Source: an uncultured Paraburkholderia sp.
Lineage (GTDB): Bacteria > Pseudomonadota > Gammaproteobacteria > Burkholderiales > Burkholderiaceae
Assembly (NCBI GenBank): GCA_940747215.1
Contig: CALNWS010000025.1
Span: 1 to 59,155, forward strand
Direction: 5' to 3'
DNA: 59,155 nt
Below the pieces are notes generated by a model. It was not told the origin of the DNA and did no database searches. It saw nothing but the letters and a program-made list of their open reading frames with translations. Of the stretch, positions 41,098-52,628 are shown one piece after another. A program made the translations under genes and the position numbers. The first letter of the stretch is position 1, and each line of letters opens with the position of its first letter.

Positions 41098-42302
41098 TCA
41101 GCGGCGCGGCATGGCGCGCCGCGCCGGCGCTTCTAGAGCGCCTTGGCGACGCCGCCCACCACCCGCCTGCTTCTTGCGCTCCAAGATCGAAATGCACGCG
41201 AGCGACACACCCGCCAACACGCTGGAAAACACGGCCAGCGGCCACCACGCGCCCGGATAGCGATGCGCGAGCAGGGTGCCGATCAACGGCGTCAAACCGC
41301 CGGCAAGCGCCGCGCACACCTAGTACGACAGCGAGATCGCCGAATAGCGTACGCGCACGGCGAACGCGGTCGACATGAAGCCCGCCATCACCGCATACGA
41401 ACTCGACATTCACATCACCGCCAGCGTGATGCCCACCACGATCGCAGCAGGCTATCCCGTCGACACCAGCGCGCATCGGATAAGGCGAGAGCATCGCGAG
41501 AGCCGCCGCGCCCTTCAGGAAACGCCCTGTGCCCACGCGTTGCGCGCACCATCCCGAAGCGAGCTGCGTGAACAACTGGATGAACGCCACCACAAACAGG
41601 CAGTAGAGAATCAGCGAACGGTCGAGGCCGAGCGTCTGCGTCGTGTAATTGAGCATGAACTTGTTGACGAACTATGCGCCCGCCACGCCGATTACGTTGG
41701 CGCCGAGGCACAACAGCAGCGTGCGTCACGAGTCGCGCACCACTTCCGCGACCGGCAGCGTGGCCACGCGGCGCTGCTCCTTGATCGCCTTGAATTCGGG
41801 CGACTCGTCCACGCCCGCGCGAATCAGCAGGCCGACCACCAGCAGCAGCGCGCTCGCGATAAACGGCAGGCGCCAGCCCCATGTGAGAAACGCGTCTTTT
41901 ATCTATCGACGCCACCGCGCGAAACGCGAGCAGCACGGGCGCCCACAAGCCGGCGCTTGCATACGTCGGCAGGAAGCCGATACCGACGGTGCCGGCCGAT
42001 GCCCACGATCGCCAAGCGTCGCGACGAGCGCTTTCTTGCGGCCGATGCGATCGCCGAGATGCCCGAACACGAGACCGCCGAACGGTCGCGCGAAAAAGCC
42101 TACAGCAAAGGTAGGTGCCGAACGATGCGAGCGTGCCGAAGAACGGATCGCTGCCAGGGAAAAACAGCTTGCCGAATATCAGCACCGATGCCGTGGCGTA
42201 GATGTAAAAATCGTACCACTCGATCGTGGTGCCCACGAATGCCGCGGCTGCGGCACGTGCGGGTTGCCGTGTTGCGGCGTGATCGTCCGGCTCGCGATTC
42301 AT
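41098..42302 (-). pseudogene. MHS-family MFS transporter, broken
   Basis: Metabolite:H+ symporter type. The start [28 protein letters not shown] is the classic MHS first helix and loop. After FGTYLCC the text is scattered over frames, then recovers at FVNKFMLNYTTQTLGLDRSLILYCLFVVAFIQLF (after a TAG near 41672 for Gln) and at VCAALAGGLTPLIGTLLAHRYPGAWWPLAVFSSVLAGVSLACI (after a TAG near 41318 for Gln). At least four shifts occur. Substrate unknown. Confidence 0.85.
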
Positions 42303-42381
42303 GTCTTCGTCTCCAAGGTCGTTCTTCTGGGTGGCGTGGCTTCTGCGTGCCGTCGCCGGGAAAAATGCGCTGCTTCGGGTT

Positions 42382-43599
42382 TTACGTTTTCAGTACTCCA
42401 GCTTCCAGCAAACGTTTCTGCGTATCGGCGTCGATGCCCAACGCGTCGATCACGTCGCGCGTATCGCGGCCAAGCGTGGGCGGCGGACTCCAGTAACTGG
42501 CCGGCGTGCGCGACAGTTTGATCGGCGAAGCCGTGCCGCGATATTCGCTCAGCTCCACCACGAGGCCGCGATGCAACGTATGCGGATGCTGCGCGACCAT
42601 GTCGACGGTTTGCACCGGACCGCACGGCACGCCCGCGTTGATCAGCTGCTTTGCGAGTGGTTCGCATTCATGCTTTGCCAGCAAACTTTCCAGCGCGACT
42701 TTCAACGGCTCGCGATGTGCGCAGCGGCTGTGGTTGTCGGCATAACGCGGATCGTCCGCAAGCTCCGGCGCACCGAGATGCGCGCACAGCCGCGCGAACT
42801 GACGGTCGTTGCCCACTGCGAGAAAAATCGGCTCGGTTGCCGTACGATAACTGTCGTAGGGTGTGATGTTCGGATGTGCATTGCCGCTGCGCTGCGGTGT
42901 TTTTCCCGAGCCGAAGTAGTTCGGCAGATGCGGATGCAGCAGCGAAACACCGCAGTCGTAGAGCGCGATGTCGATCGATTCTGCGTCCGCTTTTCGTGCG
43001 CTCAGCGAGCGCATTCAGACCGGTCACCATATCGACCACCGGCAAGCCGACGCGCGGGGCCGGGCCGTCGCGTTCGCCGCCCACGCTCATCAAGCCCGTC
43101 ATCGCCTGAATCGCCGCATCCGTAGCCGGGCAGGCCACCGAGCGGACCATCGGGACCGAAGCCCGACACCGCGGCAATGAATCAGCTTCGGGAAGTGCTC
43201 ACGCAAATCGCGCTCGTAATCCATGCCCCAGCGCGCGAGCGTGCCCGGCTTGAAGTTTTCGACGAACACGTCCGCGTCTTCGAGCAGCTTCCACAGAATC
43301 TCGCGGCCCTCTTCGCGCGACAGATCGACTGCGATGCCCTGCTTGTTGCGATTCACACCCGCGAAATACCACGCGGTGTCACCATAGAACAGCGGCCCCC
43401 AGCAGCGTGTTTCGTCACCGTCGGGCGGTTCGAGCTTGATGACCTGCGCGCCGTGATCGGCCAAAGCTTGCGTGCAATACGGGCTGCCGAGCACACGGCT
43501 CAAGACCACCTTGATGCCTTGCAAAGCGCCGCCGTTCGTCGCGGTCTCTTTCGAAGCCGATGCCGAATTCGAAGCAGATATCGTAGTAAAATCATTCAT
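42382..43599 (-). pseudogene. CaiB/BaiF-type CoA-transferase, frameshifted
   Basis: Class III CoA-transferase. LQGIKVVLSRVLGSPYCTQALADHGAQVIKLEPPDGDETRCWGP at the start, then FKPGTLARWGMDYERDL. A shift near 43165 after HCR breaks the frame within GFGPDGPLGG, another lies near 43010, and the last 210 codons (IDIALYDCGVSLLHPHL to RLLEAGVLKT) are clean. The ATG at 43599 overlaps the stop of the acyl-CoA dehydrogenase (ATGA), so the two formed an operon for activating and oxidising a carboxylic acid. Confidence 0.88.
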
Positions 43600-45328
43600 T
43601 GTGCACTCCCCGCCGACAACAGTTGCATGGCCTCGTCGAGTGTCACGTCGCGCCCCTTTACGAGCGCATCGGTCACGGCGCTCTCGTCCTGCGAGCTTCG
43701 CAGTTCGAGCGGATCGGAAGGCAGCAACTTGTGACGCAACACGAGATGGCTCAGCGCGAGGCGCCTGAAGTCCGGCGCGAGTTGTGCACCTTCGCAGGCC
43801 ATCAGCACGGCCGTCGTTGCGTGATACAACGCGGTGCCCGCTTGCTGGAAGTATTCGTCGCGGCCCGAATCGGCGACACTTGCCAGCGTGTCGCAGGCCC
43901 GCGCCAGCGTCGTGCGCAGCAACGCGAGACTCGCAGCGGGCAAACCAGCCGAATCGAGCAGATCCTGCAGATACGTGCGCAGCGGTTCGAGCGCGCCGTC
44001 GCGCTTCGCCGCGCGCGCAATGTCGAGCGCGGCGATATTGCTCGTGCCTTCCCAGATGGAACCGAGGTGCGCGTCGCTCCATTCTTCGATATAGCCCGTG
44101 CCGCCGCGCACCCCCATCGCGTCGCCCGCCACGCGGCGCGCGTCGCGGCATGCACGGAATTTGATGAGCGGCGTTAGAATGCGTACGCACTTCGCGGCTT
44201 GGCGATCACCCGCATCGGCCTGATCGAGCAGCAGCGCGATCCGCATGAACATCGAGCGCGCCTGTTCGGCAGGCAGCATCATCTTCAGCAGTTGACGCTG
44301 CATCAACGGCATATCGATCAGCTTGCGGCCGAACGCCTCGCGATTGCGCGCGATATGCAGTGCTTCGGTCAGCGCGCAGTGCATCAGGCCCGCTGCGCGC
44401 ACACCGTTCGAAAGACGCGACATGTTGATCATGTCCGCCATCTGATGAAAACCTCGGCCCACCTCGCCGATCAGATAGGCCTCGGCACCTTCGAGCACGA
44501 TCTCGCCGCTCGCCATCGACCGGCTGCCGAGTTTGTCTTTCAGGCGCACGATCCGGTAGCGATTACGCGAGCCGTCCGGCAGCGTTTTCGACAGCAAAAA
44601 AGACCGAGTCCGTTGATGCCTTCGGGCGCGGTATCGGGCCACGCGAGCACCATCGCGAGATCGGCATCCGCGTTCGAACAGAACCATTTGTCGCCGTATA
44701 AGCGCCATGTGGTTTCGCCGTTCGCGCCGGTGCCTTGCGAAGCGCGCGTTGCGATTCGCGCGACGTCGGAGCCCGCCGCCTGCTCCGTCATGAACATCGC
44801 GCCCTGAAACAGCGTGTCGAAATCGCATGACGCAAGCATCGGCAGAAAGCACCCACCAGTTCCGGCGCGCCGAATTTGCGCAGCGTGCGCGTGAGCGAAT
44901 CGGTCATGCTGACGGGGCAGCAGAACCCGAATTCGGCCTGCACGAACAGGAACGTCAACGCGTATTTGACGAGCGGCTGCACTTTCTCGCCACTCGCGTG
45001 ACTCATCGACGCGAGGCCCAATTCCGAATAGGCGACCCGTTCCAGCGCAACGTAATCGGAATGCTTGTCGATGCTTTGCAGTGCCTCGCCGCGTGCGATG
45101 GCGCAGTTGCGGCGGGTTTTTGTCCGCGGTGAGAGCCCACGTGTCCAGTTCGTCCGAGGCGCGCTGGCCGAGCGAAACGAACTGGCTTTCGAGCTCCGCG
45201 TAGAGCGCTTCGCCGAGATGCAGGCGCAACAGGCGTGAGAAGTCGGGATCGACGGTATGGAAGTTGATGCCGCGGCTGTCGGGAATATTGGACGCGCCGG
45301 TAGCCAGCTGCGTAGTGATATCGCTCAT
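43596..45328 (-). pseudogene. Acyl-CoA dehydrogenase (AidB-like class), frameshifted
   Basis: Flavin-dependent acyl-CoA oxidation. The N-terminal helical part ends at DTWALTADKNPP near 45115, where the frame shifts. Then FMTEQAAGSDVARIATRA and WRLYGDKWFCSNADADLAMVLA give the FAD/substrate strand region, followed by another shift near 44600 and a clean 400-codon remainder (LKDKLGSRSMASGEI, REAFGRKLIDMPLMQRQL, GGTGYIEEWSDAHLGSIWEGTSNIAALDIAR). The ATG at 45328 has AGGAGACA upstream. It is divergent from a LysR gene that probably regulated it. Confidence 0.88.
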
Positions 45329-45438
45329 TGCGTGTCTCCTTGGTGAGACGAGCATAGAAGCGCGGTCGATAATCGTGTAATACAACTTATATCCAGTACG
45401 ATAGACGCAACTTATCGATAAGAATTCAGGAGACGGCC

Positions 45439-46371
45439 ATGGATCTCAAACAGTTGCGCTATTTCGTGGCGGTCGCGGAAGAACTGCATTTTGGCCGTAC
45501 CGCCAAGCGGCTTTTCATCTCGCAGCCGGCGCTCAGCTTCGACATCAGCAAGTTCGAGGAACAGCTCGGCGTGCAGTTGCTCGCGCGCACTAACAAGAGC
45601 GTTGCGCTCACCAACGCGGGGCAGATGTTGCTCGGCGAAGCACACCGGCTTTTATTGCAGGCGAGCGAAGCGGAACGGATGACAGTGCGCTCGGCACACA
45701 GACTCGCCGGCCGTTTGCGCATCGGTTTCGTCAATTCCATGCTGTATCGCGGCATGCCGCACGCGGTGAGCCGTTTCGAAGCCGATTATCCGGGCGTGGA
45801 AATCGTGCTGAAGGAAATGAACACGAGCGAACAGGTTCATGCGACCCAGCGCATGCAGATCGACATGGGTTGCGCACACTGGGGGTAATTTTCCGGCGGA
45901 CGTCGTGTCCACGCCGATCTTTTCCGAGCCCTTTCTGTGCTGCCTGCCGGCCGATCATCCGCTCGCGCAGGAACCGTTCATTCTGTTTCCGCGTACCGTG
46001 TCTCCGCATTATCACGATCTGATCATCGCGCAGTGCGTGAGCGCCGGATTCAGTCCGCTGATACGTCACGAGGCGCGTTTGTGGCAAACCCCGTCGTGAC
46101 GATGGTGGGATTTGGCATGGGTGCAGCGCTCGTGCCCTACACGTTGCGCCAGATTCAGGACCCACGCGTGGCGTTTCTGCCGCTGCAGGGTGAGACACTG
46201 CTATCGCAGGTTCTGCTGCTGCGCCGTAGCGGCGACGTGGAACCCGTGGCGGACCGCTTCGTCGAGTATCTGAAGGAAAACGGTGTGAAGCAAAGTGGTG
46301 TGAAGCAAGGCGGCAGCACTCACGAAAAACGTCTCACGCGTCCCCTTCGCGACGCGCGTCATAAGCGGTAA
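45439..46371 (+). pseudogene. LysR-type regulator, two frameshifts
   Basis: The start MDLKQLRYFVAVAEELHFGRTAKRLFISQPALSFDISKFEEQLG is intact. Shifts near 45888 (before FPADVVSTPIFSEPFLCCLPADHPLAQ) and near 46090 (before VVTMVGFGMGAALVPYTLRQ) break the effector domain. A short repeated GTGTGAAGCAA near 46285-46310 duplicates five residues in the tail. It is divergent from the acyl-CoA dehydrogenase operon. Confidence 0.85.
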
Positions 46372-46655
46372 GCAATTTGTGCGCGACCATGTCGATGGCC
46401 GGCTTCACGAGTCCGTTCTTGTCGGTCCGGACTTTCGGCGTGAGCGTGCCGCTCAGCGCGACGCTATCGGCGTCAGTGAGTGCGAGCAGCGCGGTTTGCA
46501 GATCGTCGTCGAAAGCGATCACGTTCACGAAAACCGTATCGCCGTCGTTCGTGCTCGCACGTACCTTGCACGCGACGAAACACCTGCCGTTATGCCCCGT
46601 GCGAATCTGCGCTTCGCCATACAGGCACCTGCCCGCCTACCAGTCCCTCGATCAT
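46334..46655 (-). pseudogene. Single-strand DNA-binding (OB-fold) like protein, frameshifted
   Basis: After correction of one indel near 46635, the text runs MIEGLVGG, LYGEAQIRTGHNGRCFVACKVRA, DTVFVNVIAFDDDLQTALLALTDADSVALSGTLTPKV and ends DARREGDA, about 105 residues. The pattern of a short OB-fold with VNVIAFDD..ALSGTLTP resembles SSB/PriB-like accessory proteins. It is shorter than chromosomal Ssb and lacks the acidic C-terminal tail, so it is a paralogue rather than the essential Ssb. It overlaps the end of the converging LysR gene. Confidence 0.6.
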
Positions 46656-46792
46656 TGCCCACTCCTCGTCGTTTCTTACCGTGCAACAAGCGCGATTGCC
46701 CGGCACAGTGCGTATGATCCCACGAGACGCGGCCCGGCTCGCGCAAAACGGCGAAATAACTGCACCTACGTCATGCGCGGATCAAGAGCAGA

Positions 46793-47718
46793 TCAACTGC
46801 CGATCACCAGATCCACGCCGCGTACCAGACGTTTTGCGAGTCTCGGCTGCCACAACTGTTTGAGCCACCATTGCAGCGCACGGCCTTCGTGATCTCCGCG
46901 CCATGCTACATAGAGCACGTTGGGTTCACGCGGGTCAGCCGTCGCTTTCTCTTTCTCCACCAGTTGACCGTTCTTCAGAAGCGACGCCACACGCTGACAC
47001 GGCAGCCAACCCACGCCGAGACCGTCGCGCTGCGCGAGAATCTTCGCTCGCATGGTAGGCACCGCAAGCGAAGCCTGCCCGCCGATCACGCCATAGGCGC
47101 GCCCCGCCGTGGTGCGTGACGAATCCGCGACCACCACGGCGCGATGTTCGAGTATCCGTTCACGCGTGAGCGGCCTTTCCACGTTCACGAGCGGATGACG
47201 AGGCGCCACGGCAAACACCCACTCCATCACGCCGAGTTCGAACCAACGCAGACCCGGAATCGCGGGCGGTTCGTTGGTGGCACCCACGATCAGATCGGCG
47301 CGGCCGTCACGCAGCGCTTCCCACGTGCCGCTCAATACCTCGTGCGTGAAGCGCAGCTTGACGCCGGATTCGAGCGAATCAAACGCACGCACCACGGGCA
47401 TGATCAATTCGAATTCGAGGATCTCGTCGGTCACGACCCACAGGCGATCTTCCCAGCCGCTCGCGATCTGTTTGACGCGTTGCGTCATGCGCGACATGTC
47501 GAGCATCAGACGTGCAGCTTCGTCGGCGAGCAACTGCCCCGCAGGTGTCAGTTGCAAGCGATAGCGGCGCCGGTCGAACAGCAAGGCATCGAAGCGATTT
47601 TCCAGTTGCCAGCATGCGACACCGTGGACGGCGCCTTGCCAAGACGGGCGGCCGCGCGCGCGAGGCTTCCTGTTTCGCGAATGGCGTCGAGCAAAGCCAG
47701 TTCATCTTCCGACAACAT
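46793..47718 (-). pseudogene. LysR-type regulator, one small deletion
   Basis: The start MLSEDELALLDAIRETGSLARAAARLGKAPSTVSHA is followed by a small out-of-frame loss near 47610 inside the recognition-helix region. The remaining 263 codons (LLFDRRRYRLQLTPAGQLLADEAARL, VVTDEILEFELIMPVVRAF to VRGVDLVIGS) are undamaged. It needs only one or two bases to be whole, suggesting recent inactivation. Confidence 0.85.
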
Positions 47719-47896
47719 GTACCATGCCTTCGCACGAGTTCGACGAAGGCATGGTACGGCAAACTCTCGATGAGAAACGACAATACCGGTTTGATGCGGC
47801 GTTTTCTAACATGAAATCGCGTGTCTTCTAGTTTCGACAAACCCGCATGAGCGAATTGCGAACTTGCATGGTGCCTAGCGTCGAGGAGTGACTGAC

Positions 47897-48332
47897 ATGA
47901 ACCACGAGGGCCATTAACCGGACTCCGGCTACACAATGTCGCGCTTGCCACCGGCGATCTGGAGAACACCGTGACGTGGTACCAGAGCGTGCTCGGCTTC
48001 GTGGTGACGGAGCGCGGCCGCTTTGATTCGATCGGTGCAAACTACGCGATGATCGAAGCTTCGGGTCTACGTCTGGAACTCGTCTCGTGTCCGTACGCCG
48101 AGCATCAGCGTGTAGACAGGACGCCGCACCGCATCATCTCGACGTGCTCGGCTACAAGGCCATCGTGTTCGAAACCGACGATCTGCTTGCAACCACCGCA
48201 GCGCTGCAACGGCATGGCGTGGAATTCGTGTGGACCAATCAGCCGCTCAGCCAGCAGCGTTGCTCTACGATGGTGCGCGACCCTGAAGGCAACCTGATCA
48301 ATATTTTCGGGCCGATCCGCACGGCCGCCTGA
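47897..48332 (+). pseudogene. VOC (glyoxalase-like) protein, frameshifted
   Basis: Vicinal-oxygen-chelate fold. RLHNVALATGDLENTVTWYQSVLGFVVTERGRF provides the first metal-binding repeat and TMVRDPEGNLINIFGPIR the second. It has a TAA and shift near 47917 directly after MNHEGH, and a one-base shift near 48120 between repeats. Substrate unknown. Confidence 0.82.
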
Positions 48333-48364
48333 GCGCTTTCTTTTTCGACGGAGACGATCGGGCC

Positions 48365-48908
48365 TAGGCACAGCGTGAATGGTCGGCGCAGCGGCCTCGA
48401 AAATATCGCGCAGCCACTGCGCAAACACATGCACACGCGACGACAGTTGCCGGTTCTGAGGAACAGCACCGAAACCGGCATGGGCGGCGGCGGAAAGTCC
48501 GCGAGAATGATCTTCAGGCGCCCGTTACCGAGACGATCGACGGCAGGACGATGGCCGTCTCGCGTCCGTCTGCGTCGAATTCGAGCGGCACGGGTTTGCC
48601 CGTTGCGCTCGACACTTAATTCACGCTTGATGCGTGGACAGATCCGACAGCCCCTTCGGCGCGATGTTGGTGAACGAGCCCTCAGCCTCTTCCATGTCCG
48701 CGATCAGCCGCACGCAGCGGCGATAATACGCCTCGCCGTCGTGCGTAAGGCGCACCGTGCGCGTGGTGCGCTCGAGGAGCCGCTCTTCTATGCGTTTCAT
48801 CAGATTGGTAAAGGTGGCACGCGAAATCTGCAGATCGTCGGATGCGCGCGTAAAGCTTTGCCGCTCCGCAATCCGCACGAACACCCGCATTTCCTCGAAA
48901 CGATCCAT
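48365..48908 (-). pseudogene. LysR-type regulator, internally deleted
   Basis: The N-terminal winged helix is present (MDRFEEMRVFVRIAERQSFTRASDDLQISRATFTNLMKRIEERL) and ends at a TGA at 48621 after 95 codons. The last part of a LysR effector domain (LKIILADFPPPPMPVSVLFLR, then HVFAQWLRDIFEAA in another frame) follows within 200 bases. About 130 residues of the middle are missing. It is divergent from the SDR gene at 49023. Confidence 0.8.
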
Positions 48909-49022
48909 GATTCCGCCGTATTGTTAAAGCAAATGGAATAATAATACTTAGTCTAACCGGATTATCTATGCGGCGAAAGCGTCCATCATTCACCTCATCA
49001 CTTCGACAGAAGGACACGAATC

Positions 49023-49766
49023 ATGAACACGACTCAGAACGCTAAAGTAGCCATCTTCACCGGCGCGGCACGCGGCATCGGCGCGGCGCTCGTACAACGT
49101 CTCGCGAAAGACGGCTTCGCGGTAGTGGTGAACTACGCGAGCAGTTCGAAGGAAGCCGATGCGCTCGTGGATGACGTGCGTGCTTCGGGCGCGAACGCGA
49201 TCGCCGTGAAGGCCGACGTCTCGAATCCCGACGACGTGCGCCGCCTTTTCGACACCACTGAACAACAGCTCGGCAAGATGAACGTGCTGATCAACAACGC
49301 GGGCGTGCTCAAGGCCACGCCGCTCGCCGACACCAGCGACACACTCTATGACCAGACCTTCAACACGAACGTGCGCGGCACATTCAACACGCTGCGCGAA
49401 GCGGCCACCCGCCTGAACGACGGCGGACGCATCGTCAATTTTTCGATCACTGCGCTGAAGTTGAACATGCCCGGCTATGCGATCTACAATGCGACCAAAG
49501 CCGCCGTCGAAGCATTTACGCCCGTATTCGCGAAGGAACTGCGCGGCCGCCATATCACGGTGAACACCGTCGCGCCGGGTCCGATCGCCACATCGCTGTT
49601 CTTCGAGGGCAAGACAGACTAACAGATCAAGACGCTCGCCAACATGCCGCCGCTGCAACGTCTCGGCGAGCCGGAAAACGTGGCGTCAGTCGTATCGTTC
49701 CTCGTCGGCCCAGACGCAAGCTGGGTGAACGGCCAGGTGCTGCGCGCGAACGGCGGTCCCGCCTGA
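49023..49766 (+). pseudogene. SDR-family oxidoreductase, one ochre codon
   Basis: Classical short-chain dehydrogenase of 247 residues. TGAARGIGAALVQRLA, NNAG in VLINNAGVLK, the catalytic Ser in FSITALKLNMPGYAIYNATKAA, and Tyr and Lys in YNATK are all intact. A single TAA at 49620-49622 (EGKTD*QIKTLANMPPLQRLGEP) replaces a likely Glu; the rest remains in frame to LRANGGPA. The truncated product of 199 residues lacks the C-terminal substrate and tetramer region. Divergent from a broken LysR gene. Confidence 0.9.
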
Positions 49767-49806
49767 TTCGCGGCGACCATGCACAAGCGAAACGTGGAGC
49801 ATTGTC

Positions 49807-50274
49807 ATGCAGGCTTCGGTCACGTCGCTTCATCTGCTGAAGCACACGCCCTTCTTCACGAGTCTGACGGCCGATCAGTTACGCTGGGCCTCCGCTCACT
49901 CGCAGAAATGGAAAGCGCAAGCGGATGCGCTGATTACGCAGCGCGAGTCCGCACCCGTGCACGGCACGCAGCCTGAGCACACTTTATGGATTCTGCTGGA
50001 TGGCAACTGGCGGATTGAATGGACTCACGCGCACGCCTTGCTCGTGAGTGAATCGAATCATGCGGGCACGGGAAAATGGTTCAGCGCAACTGTAACCGAC
50101 AAACCGTTCCGCCTCGTGGCGGCGGAACACAGCTACGTGATGCGTATCGAGCACGTCGATTTCGAAAACATTCTGAAGCAAGGCTTCGCGTGCGACTCAC
50201 ATCTCGACGCGGGGCGGCGTTACTACGCGACGATATTCGCTACAGGCCCGCACTGCAAAAGTGCGGGCCTGTAG
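49807..50274 (+). CDS. Unknown protein resembling a cyclic-nucleotide-binding fold
   Basis: Intact frame of 155 residues (MQASVTSLHLLKHTPFFTSLTADQLRWASAHSQKW...). The opening LLKHTPFFTSLTADQLRWA matches the usual start of cNMP-binding domains; later text (HTLWILLDGNWRIEW, SYVMRIEHVDFENIL) continues a beta-roll-like pattern, but the phosphate-binding cassette is absent. The last codons and TAG lie within a perfect inverted repeat, so the natural C-terminus may have been altered. It starts 40 bases after the SDR stop and may be co-transcribed. Confidence 0.6.
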   Translation: MQASVTSLHLLKHTPFFTSLTADQLRWASAHSQKWKAQADALITQRESAPVHGTQPEHTLWILLDGNWRIEWTHAHALLVSESNHAGTGKWFSATVTDKPFRLVAAEHSYVMRIEHVDFENILKQGFACDSHLDAGRRYYATIFATGPHCKSAGL

Positions 50275-50279
50275 CGAAT
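50235..50279. repeat. Perfect 20-bp inverted repeat with 5-base loop
   Basis: Arms 50235-50254 and 50260-50279 are exactly complementary around loop GCAAA. The stop codon of the upstream ORF (50272-50274) lies inside the right arm. It sits between converging genes and could terminate both, but there is no long T run on either side. Confidence 0.9.
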
Positions 50280-50328
50280 TTCAAAACGGGCGTGCCGAAA
50301 AACGCGTAACGCCAGGCGACCAACGAGA

Positions 50329-51353
50329 TTAAACGGCCTTCGAATTGCGCTCGACAAACCCTTCCTGATGCCAGTACGAATAAGCGGGCCGCACGGCACT
50401 CGCTGCATCCAGTTTGGCAACCTGCTCGGGCGTCAGGTTCCAGCCCACCGCACCAGGTTCTGACGCAAATGCTCTTCGTTACGCGCGCCGATCAGCACGG
50501 GTGGATACGGTGGGCCGTTGTAGCAGCCAGTTCAGCGCGATTTGCGGCACCGTCTTGCCGGTTTCGGCCGCGATTTCGTCGATGGTGTCGAGCACGCGAA
50601 ACAGATACTCCTCCGGCACCGGCGGACCCATGTCCGCTGTTTTATGCAGACGGCTCGATTCCGGCAGCGGCTACCCGCGCTTGATCTTGCCCGTGAAGCG
50701 CCCCAACCGAGCGGACTCCACACCACGGCTCCCACGCCTTGATCGACGCCGAGCGGCATCAACTCCCATTCGTAATCGCGGCCCACCAGCGAATAATACG
50801 TCTGATTCGCCACGTAGCGCGGATAGCCGCAACACTTGGCGATATCCTGCGATTTCATCAGATGCCAGCCCGAAAAATTCGACACGCCTGTATAGCGGAT
50901 CTTGCCCGCGCGCACGAGATCGTCGAGCATGGACATCACTTCGACGATCGGCGTTTCCGCGTTGAAGCTGTGCAAATGGAACAGATCGATGTAATCCGTT
51001 TGCAGGCGTTTGAGAGCGGAATCCACGGCCTGAATCAGGTGAAAGCGCGACGACCCGACGTTGTTCGGGCCGTCGTCGAAACGGAACGTGGCCTTGGTCG
51101 AGATGATCGCCTTGTCGCGCTTGCCCTTCAGCGCTTCGCCCAATACGGACTCGGACGCACCGCTCGAATAGATGTCCGCCGTGTCGAACATCGTGACGCC
51201 CGCATCGAAACAGATGTCGAGCAGACGGTGTGCTTCAGCGACATCCGTCGCGCCCCACGCCTGAAGGAATTCATCCTTACCGCCAAACGTGCCCGTACCG
51301 AAACTCAGTACCGGCACCTTGAAAACGGAAGCACTCAGATGTCTGTATTCCAT
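50329..51353 (-). pseudogene. Aldo/keto reductase, broken C-terminus
   Basis: Starts MEYRHLSASVFKVPVLSFGTGTFGG, with catalytic Asp and Tyr in DTADIYSSGASE, Lys in ISTKATFRFDDG, and His in LFHLHSF. SPLGWG marks the NADPH region, after which the frame shifts near 50705. A TAG near 50672 (KIKRG*PLPESSRLHK, expected Gln) and further shifts near 50500 follow; the tail AVRPAYSYWHQEGFVERNSKAV is visible. The first 217 residues read cleanly, but the cofactor-binding C-terminus is lost. Confidence 0.87.
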
Positions 51354-51370
51354 TGAAGATTCTCCGTGGC

Positions 51371-52516
51371 CTAGCCGTCGATAAAACGGACGTTCAGTCT
51401 GCGCATCTCCGCGCGAATATGCCGGTGAGACGGCAACGTCGCACCGCTTTCGATGAGTTGATCCACGCCTTCGAGCGTCGACATCAATCGCATCAATTCC
51501 GGCTGCACTTCGAGCACGACCTTCGCGCCGAGCTTCGACACGAGCGAGGCGTAGCGGCAAAACTGCAACGTGTCGCCCAGCCCCTATTCCGCGTGCAGCA
51601 GGATCGTCTTGCCGGCGATAGAGAAATCGCCGAGCCACAAGGGTTGTGCGAACTGACGACGGCTCGGCGCGATGCGTTCGCGCTGCCAACGCCATTCATA
51701 CGCTTTCCAGCCGGCATCCAGGCGCCCCATTTGCAACAGACACAGTGCTTCGTTCCAATGTGTTTCCACCGCGTCGAGATTCAGCGCCAACGCACGCTCG
51801 TAACTCGACAGCGCCTGCGCGTGCTGATCGAGGTCGATCTGCGTGAGACCGAGGTTATTCCATGCATCAACGAAGGCGGGCGCGAGTTCGAGCGCGCGAC
51901 GATAGCAATGCTCCGCTTCCTGCGGTTCGTTCAGATCGCTCAACGCATTGCCGCGATTGCTCCATGCGTCATGGGTAGTTTGGCTGCAATGCGAGCGCGT
52001 GATCGCAACTCGTCAAAGAGTCGGCGGCTCGATCCAGATCGCGCAACACGCAGGCACGGTTGTTCCAGGCTTACGCGAAATCCGGCGCAAGCGTAAGAGC
52101 GCGCTCGAAACTCGCGAGCGCATCGACAGGCCGATTCAAACCGGCCAGCGCGTTGCCGCGATTGTTCAGGGCATCGGGGAATCTGGGCTGCAACGCCACA
52201 GTGCGCGATCGGCACTCGCAAGGCCTTCCTTGAAGCGTCGAAGCGCATTGAAGGCGAACGCAAGGTTCGAAGGAACCGGCACCTGCCTCGCATTGACCAC
52301 AACCGCGCGTTGCAACAACTCGATGCCTGACTGCAAGCGACCCAATTTCAATTCAAGCGCGCCGAGCAATTGCAGCGCCTCGAAGTGACGCGGCTTGAGT
52401 TCGGGAATCTCGCGATAGAGTTCTTCGGCTTCCGTCAACGCGTTGTTCTGCTGTAACGCGATGGCTTGCTGAAGCATATGGTCCAACTGTTGCGACAGAT
52501 TGGCGGGCTTGCTCAT
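51371..52516 (-). pseudogene. TPR-repeat protein, broken and truncated
   Basis: TPR units of the O-linked-transferase-like type found in Burkholderia: ALQQNNALTEAEELYREIPELKPRHFEALQLLGALELKLGR, FVDAWNNLGLTQIDLDQHAQALSSYERALAL. After the repeats comes WLGDFSIAGKTILLHAE*GLGDTLQFCRYASLV, with a TAG near 51586 for Gln. Other lesions are shifts near 52210 and 51975 and a TAA near 52071 for Glu in PDFAEAWNNR. The usual glycosyltransferase-like C-terminal 250 residues are absent after LIESGATLPSHRHI. It is followed directly by the AKR gene. Confidence 0.8.
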
Positions 52517-52628
52517 ATAATGTGAGCGAGAAAGAGTCGGTTGAGTGGCGCGGGACGTGACGCGAGTCTGAAGGCCAAACGCGCTCAACCAATTATCGCC
52601 GAAAACAGGACACTTATTTCGTTACACC

